Source: Nitrosospira sp. Nsp14 | GTDB taxonomy: Bacteria; Pseudomonadota; Gammaproteobacteria; Burkholderiales; Nitrosomonadaceae | Length of the DNA: 64,000 nt | Reading direction: 5' to 3' | Assembly: GCF_900113575.1 (NCBI RefSeq) | Contig: NZ_FOPV01000014.1 | Coordinates: forward strand, 44,056-108,055 | Shown: piece after piece, positions 53,361 through 63,023 of the stretch | Numbering within the stretch: position 1 is the stretch's first letter | Layout: every line of letters starts with the position of its first letter | Translations under genes and position numbers: made by a program | The notes under the pieces: model-generated | Told to the model about the DNA's origin: nothing | The model's database searches: none | Seen by the model: the letters and a program-made list of their open reading frames with translations, nothing else

Positions 53361-53717
53361 ATGCTGAAATCAACAAAATCCCGTTTGCGCCGAGCTCGCC
53401 AAACCCGTGCCAAAATCGCCGAGTTGAAAGTGGTGCGTTTAGCGGTGCATCGTAGCAACTGCCACATTTACGCACAACTGATAGACGGTGCTGGCGGCAA
53501 GGTGCTAACGAGTGCATCAACTTTGGAGCCGGATCTGCGCAAGGAATTACCCAACGGAGGCACCGTGGGCGCGGCGGCTGCAGTCGGCAAGCGGGTCGCG
53601 GAAAAGGCCAAAAGCCTGGGCATCGAGTCGGTAGCATTCGACCGTTCGGGTTTCAAATATCACGGGCGCGTGAAGGCATTGGCCGAGGCGGCACGTGAAC
53701 ATGGCCTCAAATTCTAA
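53361..53717 (+). CDS. rplR: 50S ribosomal protein L18
   Basis: This 118-residue protein binds 5S rRNA. It has [17 protein letters not shown] and the C-terminal [24 protein letters not shown]. Confidence 0.97.
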   Translation: MLKSTKSRLRRARQTRAKIAELKVVRLAVHRSNCHIYAQLIDGAGGKVLTSASTLEPDLRKELPNGGTVGAAAAVGKRVAEKAKSLGIESVAFDRSGFKYHGRVKALAEAAREHGLKF

Positions 53718-53730
53718 ATGAGGAAAGATA

Positions 53731-54273
53731 ATGGCTAAGATGCAGGGACGAATGCAGGGGAAGGTGCCCCAAGGCGATGATCGTGGTGATGGACTCAAGG
53801 AAAAAATGGTTGCCATCAACCGCGTCACCAAGGTGGTAAAAGGGGGGCGCATACTTGGATTCGCGGCCTTGACCGTGGTTGGGAACGGCGATGGCGGCGT
53901 GGGCATGGGCAAAGGAAAATCCCGTGAAGTGCCCGTAGCGGTGCAAAAAGCGATGGACGAAGCGCGGCGCAAGATGATCAAGGTCAGCCTCAAGAATGGA
54001 ACGTTGCATCATCCGGTGATTGGCAGGCATGGCGCCGCTACGGTGTATATGCAGCCTGCCTCCGAAGGTACCGGCATCATCGCCGGCGGCCCGATGCGAG
54101 CGATATTTGAGGTGATGGGCGTGCATAACATTCTTGCGAAGTGTATCGGTTCAACGAATCCGTATAATGTTGTGCGTGCAACTCTGAACGGTTTGAAGGA
54201 AATGAACACCCCGGCTGAAATTGCGGCAAAGCGGGGCAAGAGCGTTGAAGATATCCTTGGGTTGGCGAAATGA
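53731..54273 (+). CDS. rpsE: 30S ribosomal protein S5
   Basis: S5 contributes to fidelity and mRNA unwinding. The 180-residue protein has [19 protein letters not shown] and [19 protein letters not shown]. It overlaps rpmD by four bases. Confidence 0.97.
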   Translation: MAKMQGRMQGKVPQGDDRGDGLKEKMVAINRVTKVVKGGRILGFAALTVVGNGDGGVGMGKGKSREVPVAVQKAMDEARRKMIKVSLKNGTLHHPVIGRHGAATVYMQPASEGTGIIAGGPMRAIFEVMGVHNILAKCIGSTNPYNVVRATLNGLKEMNTPAEIAAKRGKSVEDILGLAK

Positions 54274-54458
54274 ACGATAACGGAAAAAGGATCAAGGTGA
54301 CCTTGATCAAAAGCCTTATTGGCGCGAAACGATCGCATCGGGCGACGGTGCGGGGATTGGGGCTTCGCGGAATCAACAGCAGCGTGGAACTGGAAGATAC
54401 GCCAGCGGTGCGAGGGATGATCAATCATGTTTATTACCTCGTAAAAAGTGAGGCATAG
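54270..54458 (+). CDS. rpmD: 50S ribosomal protein L30
   Basis: This 62-residue protein has [27 protein letters not shown] and [13 protein letters not shown]. It directly abuts rplO. Confidence 0.95.
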   Translation: MNDNGKRIKVTLIKSLIGAKRSHRATVRGLGLRGINSSVELEDTPAVRGMINHVYYLVKSEA

Positions 54459-54890
54459 ATGCAGCTGAATACTATTAAACCCCCCGCGGGTGCAAAGCAC
54501 GCGAGAAGACGCGTGGGGCGTGGAATCGGCTCCGGTCTCGGCAAGACGGCCGGGCGGGGTCATAAGGGACAAAAATCCCGCGCCGGCGGTTTTCATAAAG
54601 TTGGGTTCGAGGGGGGGCAGATGCCCCTGCAGCGCCGATTGCCGAAGCGGGGTTTTGTTTCGCTTACCCGTAAGGGCGGTGTGGAAGTGCGATTGTCAGC
54701 GTTGAGCCGGTTATCGGAAGAAACGATCGATGTTCTGACATTAAAGCAGGCAGGAATCATCCCGAATTCTGCCGTAACCGTCAAAGTGATACTTTCCGGG
54801 GGGATCGAACGCGCGGTCAGGTTACAGGGCGTTGCGGTAACGAAGGGTGCCAAGGCGGCTATTGAAGCAGCCGGCGGCAGCGTTGAATAA
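54459..54890 (+). CDS. rplO: 50S ribosomal protein L15
   Basis: This 143-residue protein has the Gly/Lys/Arg-rich N-terminus [38 protein letters not shown], and [18 protein letters not shown]. Confidence 0.97.
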   Translation: MQLNTIKPPAGAKHARRRVGRGIGSGLGKTAGRGHKGQKSRAGGFHKVGFEGGQMPLQRRLPKRGFVSLTRKGGVEVRLSALSRLSEETIDVLTLKQAGIIPNSAVTVKVILSGGIERAVRLQGVAVTKGAKAAIEAAGGSVE

Positions 54891-54907
54891 GCTCAAAAGG
54901 AGATAGA

Positions 54908-56236
54908 TTGGCCGCTAGCGATTCCCTACGGGGGCTCTCCGGGAAGCTTGGAGACTTGAAACGTCGGTTATGGTTTTTGCTGTTCGCGTTGATTGTCTAT
55001 CGCATCGGTGCGCATGTTCCGGTACCCGGTATTGATCCGGTGGTGTTGAAAGACTTGTTTGAGTCTCAGCAAGGCGGCATTCTTGGGATGTTCAATATGT
55101 TTTCCGGGGGTGCGCTTTCGCGTTTTTCGATCTTCGCGCTCGGTATCATGCCGTATATTTCGGCGTCCATCATTATGCAATTGGGTACCGTCGCATTCCC
55201 GTATCTGGAGGCTCTCAAGAAGGAAGGCGAATCCGGGCGCAGGAAAATAACGCAGTACACCCGATACGGCACGTTGGGGCTTGCGCTGGTGCAGGGATAT
55301 GGTATTTCGATCGCATTGCAGTCGCAGGCCGGGTTGGTAATAGAACCTGGACCCATGTTCCTGTTGACCACGGTGATAACGTTGGTTACAGGTACAATAT
55401 TCCTGATGTGGTTGGGCGAACAGATCACGGAGCGGGGTATCGGCAACGGGATTTCTCTCATTATATTTGCAGGAATTGCTGCAGGTCTGCCAAGCGCGAT
55501 TGGTGGCACACTCGAGCTGGTTCGGACCGGTGCGATGCATTTTCTGGTGGCGTTAGGAATTTTTATCGCCGCAACGGTGGTTACGGGTTTTGTCGTCTTT
55601 GTTGAGCGGGGCCAGCGAAAAATACTGGTCAACTACGCGAAGCGGCAGGTCGGACGAAAGGTGTATGGTGGCCAGAGCTCTCATCTTCCACTTAAGCTTA
55701 ATATGGCCGGCGTTATTCCACCGATCTTTGCTTCCAGCATCATCCTGTTCCCGGCTACCTTGGCAGGCTGGTTTTCCAGCGGCGAATCCATGAGCTGGCT
55801 GAAGGATATCAGCGGCGCGTTATCGCCCGGCCAACCGATTTACGTCATGCTGTATGCGGCAATGATTGTGTTTTTCTGTTTCTTTTATACCGCGCTTGTA
55901 TTTAATCCCAAGGAGACGGCGGAGAATCTGAAAAAAAGCGGTGCGTTCATACCTGGAATTCGACCAGGCGACCAAACTGCCCGCTATATCGAACGCATCA
56001 TGTTAAGACTCACGTTGGCCGGAGCCATTTATGTGACCCTCGTATGCCTGTTGCCTGAGTTTCTGATTTTGAAGTGGAACGTACCATTTTATTTTGGTGG
56101 CACTTCACTGCTGATTATTGTGGTTGTAACCATGGACTTCATGGCGCAGGTACAGGCTTACATCATGTCGCATCAATACGAGAGTCTCTTGAAGAAAACG
56201 AACTTCAAGGGCGGTGGCGGGTTACCGGCCAGATAG
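54908..56236 (+). CDS. secY: Preprotein translocase channel subunit SecY
   Basis: SecY forms the Sec channel in the inner membrane. The 442-residue protein starts at TTG and has ten predicted membrane segments. Conserved regions include [12 protein letters not shown], the plug-region [28 protein letters not shown], and the cytosolic loop [31 protein letters not shown] precedes the start. It lies in the spc operon, where SecY is usually found. Confidence 0.97.
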   Translation: MAASDSLRGLSGKLGDLKRRLWFLLFALIVYRIGAHVPVPGIDPVVLKDLFESQQGGILGMFNMFSGGALSRFSIFALGIMPYISASIIMQLGTVAFPYLEALKKEGESGRRKITQYTRYGTLGLALVQGYGISIALQSQAGLVIEPGPMFLLTTVITLVTGTIFLMWLGEQITERGIGNGISLIIFAGIAAGLPSAIGGTLELVRTGAMHFLVALGIFIAATVVTGFVVFVERGQRKILVNYAKRQVGRKVYGGQSSHLPLKLNMAGVIPPIFASSIILFPATLAGWFSSGESMSWLKDISGALSPGQPIYVMLYAAMIVFFCFFYTALVFNPKETAENLKKSGAFIPGIRPGDQTARYIERIMLRLTLAGAIYVTLVCLLPEFLILKWNVPFYFGGTSLLIIVVVTMDFMAQVQAYIMSHQYESLLKKTNFKGGGGLPAR

Positions 56237-56252
56237 TTCACCCAAGGATAGG

Positions 56253-56471
56253 ATGGCTAAGGAAGAAACTATTCAAATGCAGGGCGAGATACTGGAGACG
56301 TTGCCTAACGCGACGTTCCGGGTCAAGTTGGAGAACGGGCACGTGGTGCTGGGGCATATTTCGGGCAAAATGCGGATGCATTACATCCGTATTTTGCCGG
56401 GTGATAAGGTTACAGTAGATCTTACGCCCTATGATTTAAGTAGAGCGCGCATTACATTCCGCGCGAAGTAG
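56253..56471 (+). CDS. infA: Translation initiation factor IF-1
   Basis: This 72-residue OB-fold protein blocks the A site during initiation. The start at 56253 gives [20 protein letters not shown]; upstream codons overlap secY and are not family-like. [17 protein letters not shown] is conserved. Placement between secY and rpmJ is typical of betaproteobacteria. Confidence 0.96.
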   Translation: MAKEETIQMQGEILETLPNATFRVKLENGHVVLGHISGKMRMHYIRILPGDKVTVDLTPYDLSRARITFRAK

Positions 56472-56486
56472 CGGGAAGGAGAAGAT

Positions 56487-56600
56487 ATGAAAGTGTTGGC
56501 ATCAGTAAAAAAGATTTGCCGCAATTGCAAGATTATTCGGCGCAATCGTGTCGTGCGCGTAATTTGCACAGATCCGAGGCACAAGCAGCGGCAGGGTTAA
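56487..56600 (+). CDS. rpmJ: 50S ribosomal protein L36
   Basis: This 37-residue gene is easily missed because of its size. It reads [15 protein letters not shown] and continues to HKQRQG. Zinc ligands C11, C14, C27 and H32 are all present, so it is the zinc-binding form. GGAAGGAGAAG precedes the ATG. It is 15 bp after infA. Confidence 0.96.
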   Translation: MKVLASVKKICRNCKIIRRNRVVRVICTDPRHKQRQG

Positions 56601-56653
56601 GCGGATAAGCGTGGTATGAATGTTATAATCGAAAATTTTCGTAGGAAAAGCGT

Positions 56654-57034
56654 ATGGCCCGTATCGCTGGAGTAAATATCCCAAATCATCAGCATGCCGA
56701 GATTGCGTTGACGTCTATTTATGGCATAGGCCGCACCAGGGCGCGCGAGATTTGTGCTGCGGCCGGGATTGGCGCCTCTACCAAGATCAAAGACGTGACC
56801 GACGCCGAGATGGACAAACTTCGGGATCAAGTCGCGAAGTTAGCGGTCGAAGGTGATCTTCGGCGCGAAGTCTCGATGAATATCAAGAGGCTGATGGATC
56901 TCGGCTGTTATCGCGGACTTCGTCATCGGCGCGGCTTACCGGTGCGGGGTCAGCGGACGCGGACAAATGCGAGGACGCGGAAGGGTCCAAGGAAGGCAGT
57001 TCGTGCCTCCAGCGGAAAAGCGGCGGGAAAATAA
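56654..57034 (+). CDS. rpsM: 30S ribosomal protein S13
   Basis: This 126-residue head protein contacts tRNA and the 50S subunit. It begins [20 protein letters not shown] and contains [25 protein letters not shown] split across conserved blocks. It opens the alpha operon. Confidence 0.97.
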   Translation: MARIAGVNIPNHQHAEIALTSIYGIGRTRAREICAAAGIGASTKIKDVTDAEMDKLRDQVAKLAVEGDLRREVSMNIKRLMDLGCYRGLRHRRGLPVRGQRTRTNARTRKGPRKAVRASSGKAAGK

Positions 57035-57082
57035 CGGAACTGTTTCAGTAGCTAACTGAACAGAAGGTCAAAGGATAAAATA

Positions 57083-57472
57083 ATGGTAAAAGCAGCCACT
57101 CGGGTACGAAAAAAAGTCAAGAAGAACGTGGCGGAGGGAATCGCCCACGTTCATGCTTCGTTTAATAACACAGTTGTGACGATTACGGATCGTCAGGGCA
57201 ATGCTCTGTCGTGGGCGACTTCGGGTGGCGCAGGTTTCAAGGGGTCGCGTAAAAGCACACCATTCGCCGCTCAGGTGGCAGCCGAGCAGGCGAGCAAGGT
57301 CGCGCAGGAATGCGGGGTGAAAAATCTCGAAGTGCGCATCAAGGGTCCCGGACCGGGACGTGAATCCGCAGTTCGGGCTTTGAATGCAGCCGGCTTCAAA
57401 ATTACCAGTATTTCAGATGTGACGCCGGTACCTCATAACGGTTGCCGTCCGCCAAAGAAACGTCGTATTTAA
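57083..57472 (+). CDS. rpsK: 30S ribosomal protein S11
   Basis: This 129-residue platform protein has [20 protein letters not shown] and ends with [18 protein letters not shown]. Confidence 0.98.
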   Translation: MVKAATRVRKKVKKNVAEGIAHVHASFNNTVVTITDRQGNALSWATSGGAGFKGSRKSTPFAAQVAAEQASKVAQECGVKNLEVRIKGPGPGRESAVRALNAAGFKITSISDVTPVPHNGCRPPKKRRI

Positions 57473-57483
57473 GGAGTAAGACC

Positions 57484-58110
57484 GTGGCTAGAAATCTTGA
57501 TCCCAAATGTCGGCAATGCCGCCGGGAAGGCGAAAAATTATTCCTGAAGGGAGAGAAGTGCTTTACTGACAAATGCGCGATAGAACGCAGAAACTATGCA
57601 CCGGGTCAGCACGGTCAGAAAAGCTCGCGCCTATCTGACTATGGCGTACAGTTGCGCGAAAAGCAGAAGCTGCGCCGCATATATGGAATATTGGAACGCC
57701 AGTTTCATAACAATTATCAATTGGCAGACAAGCAACGTGGTATTACCGGCGAAAATTTGCTCCAGTTATTGGAGTGCCGGCTGGATACCGTTTCTTACCG
57801 CATGGGCTTTGGTGCATCGCGGTCGGAAGCACGCCAAATCGTGCGTCATAACGGAATTCTGGTCAATGGCCATAGGGTCAATATTCCATCCTATCAAGTC
57901 AAGCCGGGGGACGTGATAGAGGTTGCTGAAAAAGCAAAAAGTCATTTGCGGATCAAGGCGGCGGTGGAAGCAGCCGAACAGCGGAGCTTTCCCGACTGGA
58001 TAGACATGGATGTCAAGGCGATGAAAGGTATATTTAAAACCAAACCGGAACGATCCGACCTGCCATCGAGCATAAACGAATCTTTAGTAATCGAACTGTA
58101 TTCCAAGTAA
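57484..58110 (+). CDS. rpsD: 30S ribosomal protein S4, zinc-binding form
   Basis: S4 initiates 30S assembly and represses the alpha operon in enterics. The GTG at 57484 gives [19 protein letters not shown]. Four cysteines (C9, C12, C26, C31) form a zinc site that the E. coli protein lacks. The RNA-binding S4 domain ([20 protein letters not shown]) is present. The length is 208 residues. Confidence 0.97.
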   Translation: MARNLDPKCRQCRREGEKLFLKGEKCFTDKCAIERRNYAPGQHGQKSSRLSDYGVQLREKQKLRRIYGILERQFHNNYQLADKQRGITGENLLQLLECRLDTVSYRMGFGASRSEARQIVRHNGILVNGHRVNIPSYQVKPGDVIEVAEKAKSHLRIKAAVEAAEQRSFPDWIDMDVKAMKGIFKTKPERSDLPSSINESLVIELYSK

Positions 58111-58143
58111 TCAACGCCCAGGCTTTCCGCAAAAGGATCAGCT

Positions 58144-59148
58144 ATGCAAAGTAACACTTTTCTTACCCCGCGCATTATTGACGTTCAGAACGTTTCGCCG
58201 CTGCACGCCAAGATCACCATGGAACCGTTCGAACGCGGTTATGGGCACACCTTGGGCAACGCATTACGTCGAATTCTTCTGTCTTCCATGCCCGGATTTG
58301 CTCCAACTGAAGTCCAGATCAGCGGCGTAGTGCACGAGTATTCCGCATTAGATGGGGTGCAGGAGGATGTGGTCGATATTCTGCTTAACCTCAAAGGTAT
58401 TGTACTCAAACTGCACAACCGCCCCGACGCTATCCTGATACTTAAGAAGAAGGGAGAAGGCACGGTAACCGCGGGCGATATCGAAACCTCGCATGATGTG
58501 GAAATCATCAACCCCGACCATGTTATCGCCCATCTCACAGCGGGTGGAAAGCTGGATATGCAAATAAAGGTCGAACAGGGGCGTGGTTATGTGCCGGGAA
58601 CCGTGCGGCAATTGGCGAATGAAAGCCGCGCCATCGGCAGTATATTGCTGGATGCTTCCTTCAGCCCGGTGCGGCGAGTAAGTTATGCGGTCGAGAGCGC
58701 GCGCGTCGAGCAGCGTACCGATCTTGACAAGCTTATCATGGATATTGAGACCAACGGCGTCGTCGATCCGGAGGAAGCGATCCGTTACGCCGCAAAAGTA
58801 CTGGTGGAGCAGCTCTCGGTATTTGCCGATCTCAAGGGTACACCAATGCCGGTGGAACAGCCAAAGCTGCCACAGATTGATCCGGTATTGCTCCGACCGG
58901 TAGATGATCTTGAGCTTACCGTGCGTTCCGCCAACTGTCTCAAAGCGGAAAACATTTACTATATTGGCGACTTAATTCAACGCACAGAAACAGAGTTGCT
59001 GAAGACGCCGAATCTTGGCAGGAAATCTCTAAATGAAATTAAAGAGGTATTGGCCTCTCGCGGATTGACGCTGGGAATGAAACTTGAGAGCTGGCCTCCT
59101 TCCACTCTGGATAAAGGTAAAAAGGAATCAAACCATGCGGCACCATAA
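58144..59148 (+). CDS. rpoA: RNA polymerase alpha subunit
   Basis: The 334-residue alpha subunit has the assembly N-terminal domain ([20 protein letters not shown]) and the C-terminal domain that contacts UP elements and activators ([40 protein letters not shown]). Its last 14 bp overlap the rplQ start. Confidence 0.98.
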   Translation: MQSNTFLTPRIIDVQNVSPLHAKITMEPFERGYGHTLGNALRRILLSSMPGFAPTEVQISGVVHEYSALDGVQEDVVDILLNLKGIVLKLHNRPDAILILKKKGEGTVTAGDIETSHDVEIINPDHVIAHLTAGGKLDMQIKVEQGRGYVPGTVRQLANESRAIGSILLDASFSPVRRVSYAVESARVEQRTDLDKLIMDIETNGVVDPEEAIRYAAKVLVEQLSVFADLKGTPMPVEQPKLPQIDPVLLRPVDDLELTVRSANCLKAENIYYIGDLIQRTETELLKTPNLGRKSLNEIKEVLASRGLTLGMKLESWPPSTLDKGKKESNHAAP

Positions 59149-59533
59149 TGGACTCAGAAAGCTAAATCGTACAAGTAGCCATCGGCTGGCGATGTTGCGT
59201 AACATGACAAACTCATTGCTGCAGCACGAGGTGATTAAAACCACGCTGCCGAAGGCGAAGGAGCTGCGCCGAGTGATCGAGCCAATGATAACCCTCGGTA
59301 AAAAGCCCTCGCTCGCGAATAGACGCTTGGCATTTGACCGCCTGCGTGACCGCGATATGGTTGGGAAGTTATTCAATGAGCTTGGTCCACGCTATCAAGC
59401 GCGTAATGGCGGGTATATCCGGATTCTAAAATTTGGCTTCCGCAAAGGTGATAACGCGCCCATGGCTTTGGTTGAGTTGATGGATCGCCCTGAACAGGTC
59501 GCCACGCCATCGACGGGTAAAGCCGATACGTAG
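59135..59533 (+). CDS. rplQ: 50S ribosomal protein L17
   Basis: This 132-residue protein begins [21 protein letters not shown] and contains [24 protein letters not shown]. It ends the alpha operon and is followed by a strong terminator. Confidence 0.97.
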   Translation: MRHHNGLRKLNRTSSHRLAMLRNMTNSLLQHEVIKTTLPKAKELRRVIEPMITLGKKPSLANRRLAFDRLRDRDMVGKLFNELGPRYQARNGGYIRILKFGFRKGDNAPMALVELMDRPEQVATPSTGKADT

Positions 59534-59558
59534 GGCTTTATCGTTTCCGAAGTGAGAG

Positions 59559-59582
59559 AGCCGGGCGCCCCCCGGCTTTTTT
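59559..59582 (+). terminator. Intrinsic terminator after rplQ
   Basis: AGCCGGG (59559-59565) pairs with CCCGGCT (59571-59577) around a 5-base loop, followed by six T. It closes the ribosomal protein supercluster. Confidence 0.88.
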
Positions 59583-59738
59583 ATGGAAATAGGATTTATA
59601 ATCCAAGCGAGCGTTTAGGAGAGTTCATCGCATGAAATCGCTTAACACTGCTATTAAGCAGAGCCGATGTTTCCGATTTCGAAAGAAATATGAGATGGTA
59701 GACATTGGCGAGGATTAAGTTCAAATGGAGCTGTCCCG

Positions 59739-60053
59739 ATGGATTTAGAAAGCTGGACTGACGCCGAACTTATTTCGGTGCGTGGGGAACTGCATGCATG
59801 GTGTCTTAAACGCAAGGCCCCCACTTGGGGAAATCGTTTCTGGGGTTGGACAGGTTATCTTGGCGCCTTCGCTTTTCTTACCGGTCTTACGGATATGTTT
59901 TTCGGGGGACCGACGCCGCACAATGCGGGCCTAACAGCGCTCGGAATAATTACCTGTTTCTCATGGTATAAGGGCGACAAGCAGCGTAAAAAAAATACTG
60001 ACTTTCTCGAAAGATTGGAACATGAGCTCACACGTCGCGGGCTTAAGTATTGA
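59739..60053 (+). CDS. Hypothetical protein with two membrane segments, 104 aa
   Basis: I do not recognise the family. The protein has a polar N-terminus (about 34 residues), two hydrophobic segments (about 35-55, WGWTGYLGAFAFLTGLTDMFF, and about 62-76, NAGLTALGIITCFSW), and a charged C-terminal helix (KQRKKNTDFLERLEHELTRRG). This suggests a small inner-membrane protein with cytosolic tails. GGAG lies upstream of the ATG. No neighbour suggests its role. Confidence 0.6.
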   Translation: MDLESWTDAELISVRGELHAWCLKRKAPTWGNRFWGWTGYLGAFAFLTGLTDMFFGGPTPHNAGLTALGIITCFSWYKGDKQRKKNTDFLERLEHELTRRGLKY

Positions 60054-60146
60054 TCAAGACGTTGGCACGTCTCGCGCGTAGCCTCTCCCGATTGTCGAAC
60101 CGGAGGCCAACGGGGCGAGCTGGTCGAACCGAGTTAGGAAGAGATT

Positions 60147-60656
60147 ATGGCTAGGCGCCAGCGACCCATCGATTCTTATCAGGCAATATTAGTCCTTATG
60201 TCTTCGGGACCAGAAATAAATATACCCATCGTTGATAAGCATGACGCTGGACTTTTCACATCCCTCAGCCAATTCATGTGGGTCCAGGGGGAGCCGCTTC
60301 TTTTAGTGTATGAAATAGGGCACGAAATCTACACTACCCAAGGTATCGATTTACCAGCGTTACAACGGCTCGAGGCAGCCGGTTTGCTTAGTATGGATGC
60401 CGCTGGGTATGTAAAAAAATGGTTTGGAAAACATACGCGCCTGTTTTATTTTGGTAAGCCCACCAAAATTCAATTTCCTCAGGACGCCAGCAACCAACTT
60501 GATCTCGGCCATGTTATCTTGACCGAACAGGGAAAAGCGTTGGCGCGGGGTTTCGGCGGGACACGCAATCAAAAGTTCTACGAATATACAATCGAAACCT
60601 GGATCCGTCAGGGACTGGTTACGTCATCGATAGTGCCACCGGGCCGATCCATTTGA
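60147..60656 (+). CDS. Hypothetical protein, 169 aa
   Basis: I cannot name this protein with confidence. The middle part (LPALQRLEAAGLLSMDAAGY) looks like a winged-helix fragment, and the C-terminal half (LFYFGKPTKIQFPQDASNQLDLGHVILTEQGKALARGFGG) resembles the C-terminal segment of DUF2806-type proteins; this comparison is from memory. There are no membrane segments. GGAAGAG precedes the ATG. It is monocistronic and flanked by unrelated genes. Confidence 0.6.
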   Translation: MARRQRPIDSYQAILVLMSSGPEINIPIVDKHDAGLFTSLSQFMWVQGEPLLLVYEIGHEIYTTQGIDLPALQRLEAAGLLSMDAAGYVKKWFGKHTRLFYFGKPTKIQFPQDASNQLDLGHVILTEQGKALARGFGGTRNQKFYEYTIETWIRQGLVTSSIVPPGRSI

Positions 60657-60766
60657 GCATTATGCACGGCATGAATCAGGACTGCCTTAAAATCTAGCTG
60701 AAGAGCGAGCTCTCCTGTTTTTACCGACCGCTGCTCGGCGGCATTGCCAAAATGCTTCTTAAGTTC

Positions 60767-61924
60767 TCATAACACATAGGTGTCGATTCCCGTCAGTAAC
60801 AAATCGTATTGGGCTTCTACTATTTCCTTGATCATCATTGCGGGGATCCCATTCACTACGTTACCTTCAAGCGCCAGCCATCCCACCGCGTCCGCTGGCC
60901 CCAGGCTGACGACATAACCTAAATCGCGATGGAAGTAGGGCTCAAGCAATTTAAAAGTACCTGAGTGACGCAAAATATTTCTCGCGGCAAGCATTCCTTT
61001 GCGGACCGCCGATTGCGCAGTCATGGAATTGGAGCCGAAGGAATGATAGATGGAGCAATCCCCAGCGGTAAAAATGTTCTGTAGTGGCTGCTGCTGAATA
61101 ACAACCTGACCGAATACATTCGCAGAGAGCGCTGTTGGGAGCGTTTTGCCAAGGAACAGGAGTGAGATCGCGGACGGCAGGCTGAAGCGCTTGCCGGTAT
61201 CGCGATTTTCCAACATGATTTCATCAGCTTCTTGCCCACGAAAACGGGTACTGGCGTAGAAATCGATATCCAGGTGGCCCATACGGGCTTGGGTATAGGT
61301 GGAGAACCCCGCTGGGAAATGGTTTAGCACCCGATCTTCGCCATGAATTAAGCGCAGCTTGTACCCAGCTTGCCGGCGCTGGAGGAAATGAGCAAGTTCA
61401 AACAGGAATTGAATCCCGGTGGCACCGCCGCCTACCACTGAAATGATTCGGTCCTTCGCGTCGACCGCATCGAGGCGAGATTCGAGTAATCCGGAGCCAG
61501 GGGTGGAAAAGAAGTCCTTCAAATCCAGGACGTTGGGAGATTTAACCATCTGCTCGATAGGAGCACCTGAAGCGATCAACAAGTAATCGAATTCCAGTAT
61601 CTCATCGTCAACCGTCATAAATCCATCATCGTGCCATTGCTGAAGAAGGCCTTCTTCAATCCTCAATTCCGCACCGACGTGGCGGCACCCAAAGCGGTTT
61701 TCCAACGTGGAAAAGGGTACCAAAAAGTCTTCGAGGGGATATCTGAATGTTTCGTGAAGATGGGTGATCTTGATGTGATGGATTGCCGGATCGACGATCG
61801 TAACGGAAGCCTCGGGCATATGCCGCAACAAGGTCACCAGTGCCGCGACGCCAGCATAACCCCCTCCGGCAATGATAATTTTGAGGCGCTTATGGCCAGA
61901 GATGTAAAACGGCAGAAAAGGCAC
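60767..61924 (-). CDS. NAD(P)/FAD-dependent oxidoreductase, type II NADH dehydrogenase-like
   Basis: This two-dinucleotide-binding flavoprotein has the FAD motif AGGGYAG (19-25), FDYLLIASGAPIEQM, a second nucleotide motif in ISVVGGGATGIQFLFELAHF, and the C-terminal FAD motif FTAGDCSIYH. It resembles NDH-2, FIPD/AIF-type enzymes and sulfide:quinone reductases; the sulfide:quinone reductase Cys pattern is not seen. I chose the GTG at 61924, which follows GAAGGA; the frame is open to 62095, but those extra 57 residues are not family-like. A likely role is electron transfer from NAD(P)H to quinone, or the reverse side of the chain. The gene shares its direction with gluQ upstream. Confidence 0.8.
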   Translation of the reverse strand: MPFLPFYISGHKRLKIIIAGGGYAGVAALVTLLRHMPEASVTIVDPAIHHIKITHLHETFRYPLEDFLVPFSTLENRFGCRHVGAELRIEEGLLQQWHDDGFMTVDDEILEFDYLLIASGAPIEQMVKSPNVLDLKDFFSTPGSGLLESRLDAVDAKDRIISVVGGGATGIQFLFELAHFLQRRQAGYKLRLIHGEDRVLNHFPAGFSTYTQARMGHLDIDFYASTRFRGQEADEIMLENRDTGKRFSLPSAISLLFLGKTLPTALSANVFGQVVIQQQPLQNIFTAGDCSIYHSFGSNSMTAQSAVRKGMLAARNILRHSGTFKLLEPYFHRDLGYVVSLGPADAVGWLALEGNVVNGIPAMMIKEIVEAQYDLLLTGIDTYVL

Positions 61925-62105
61925 GGTTTTTCCTTCGTGAAGGCCAGGCAGTTCTAAAACCCTAAAATAGGTAACTTCCGCGAGGAATTTTTCATAACCG
62001 CGGCCGGGTGGATGTAACAACAGTGCTGATGGTCTATCATAACAATCGCCAGCAGCAGCGTACATTGAATGTTTAGAAAGATATACGAGGGCCAAAGAAG
62101 CGTTC

Positions 62106-63023
62106 TTACGGAGCCGTCAATACGTTGCGCGGGATTCTCGCTGGCTGCCAATTCGCTATTGTCCACTTCCAAAATGACGCAAGCTCAGCGTCGACCAGCT
62201 CCGGAAGAGGCGTTTGGCCCAGGAGCCGTAGCGCCGTGATGAGTTGCGGGATTGGATTAGCGGCGTTTACCGGCGCAGCCCGCGTCTGTTTACTCAGCTT
62301 CTCGCCCTCCGCATTTACCACCACGGGAAGATGAAGATAATATGGGGTTGGATAATCCAACCGTCGTTGCAGATATATTTGGCGAGGCGTGGAATTCAGC
62401 AAATCCTCACCCCGGACTACATGAGTCACACCTTGCTCGGCATCGTCCACCACGACCGCCAACTGATAAGCGAATACACCGTCGGACCGACGCAAAACAA
62501 AATCGCCGATATCCTGTTGTAGCCGATGGCGGACTGGACCTTGCAACGAGTCGACGAACTCTATCGGCTTATTATCGGTGCGGATGCGCCAAGCTACCGG
62601 GGACGTTCGGCGATGGAGGTGCTCACGGCAGGTCCCTGGATACACGGGACCTTCTATGCCGCTGAGTGTCGAGTCCATTATTTCTTTTCGGCTACAACTG
62701 CAGGGGTAAATCAAACGCTGTTTTTCAAGCGTCGCAAGGGCTGCCCGATAACCTGCACTCCGCTGGCTCTGATAGACGACGGACCTGTCCCATTCCATCC
62801 CCAGTTTTTCGAGCACCTTCAAGATTTCCTCTGAGGCGCCCGAAACCTCGCGCATCGGATCGAGATTCTCTATCCGGAGCAGCCATTCTCCTTTATGAGA
62901 CTTTGCCTCGACGTAACTTCCTACCGCCGCAACGAGAGAGCCTAGATGTAGTGGTCCTGAAGGAGTCGGAGCGAACCGCCCACGATAGACAGGAGGCGTT
63001 AATGGATGGAGATTCTGGCTCAT
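62106..63023 (-). CDS. gluQ: Glutamyl-Q tRNA(Asp) synthetase
   Basis: This truncated GluRS paralogue attaches glutamate to the queuosine base in the anticodon of tRNA-Asp. It keeps the catalytic domain with HLGS (26-29) and KLSKQ (242-246) and lacks the anticodon-binding domain, as all GluQ-RS do. Zinc ligands are suggested by C108, C110, Y128 and C132. The length is 305 residues. The usual dksA neighbour is absent in this window. Confidence 0.92.
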   Translation of the reverse strand: MSQNLHPLTPPVYRGRFAPTPSGPLHLGSLVAAVGSYVEAKSHKGEWLLRIENLDPMREVSGASEEILKVLEKLGMEWDRSVVYQSQRSAGYRAALATLEKQRLIYPCSCSRKEIMDSTLSGIEGPVYPGTCREHLHRRTSPVAWRIRTDNKPIEFVDSLQGPVRHRLQQDIGDFVLRRSDGVFAYQLAVVVDDAEQGVTHVVRGEDLLNSTPRQIYLQRRLDYPTPYYLHLPVVVNAEGEKLSKQTRAAPVNAANPIPQLITALRLLGQTPLPELVDAELASFWKWTIANWQPARIPRNVLTAP

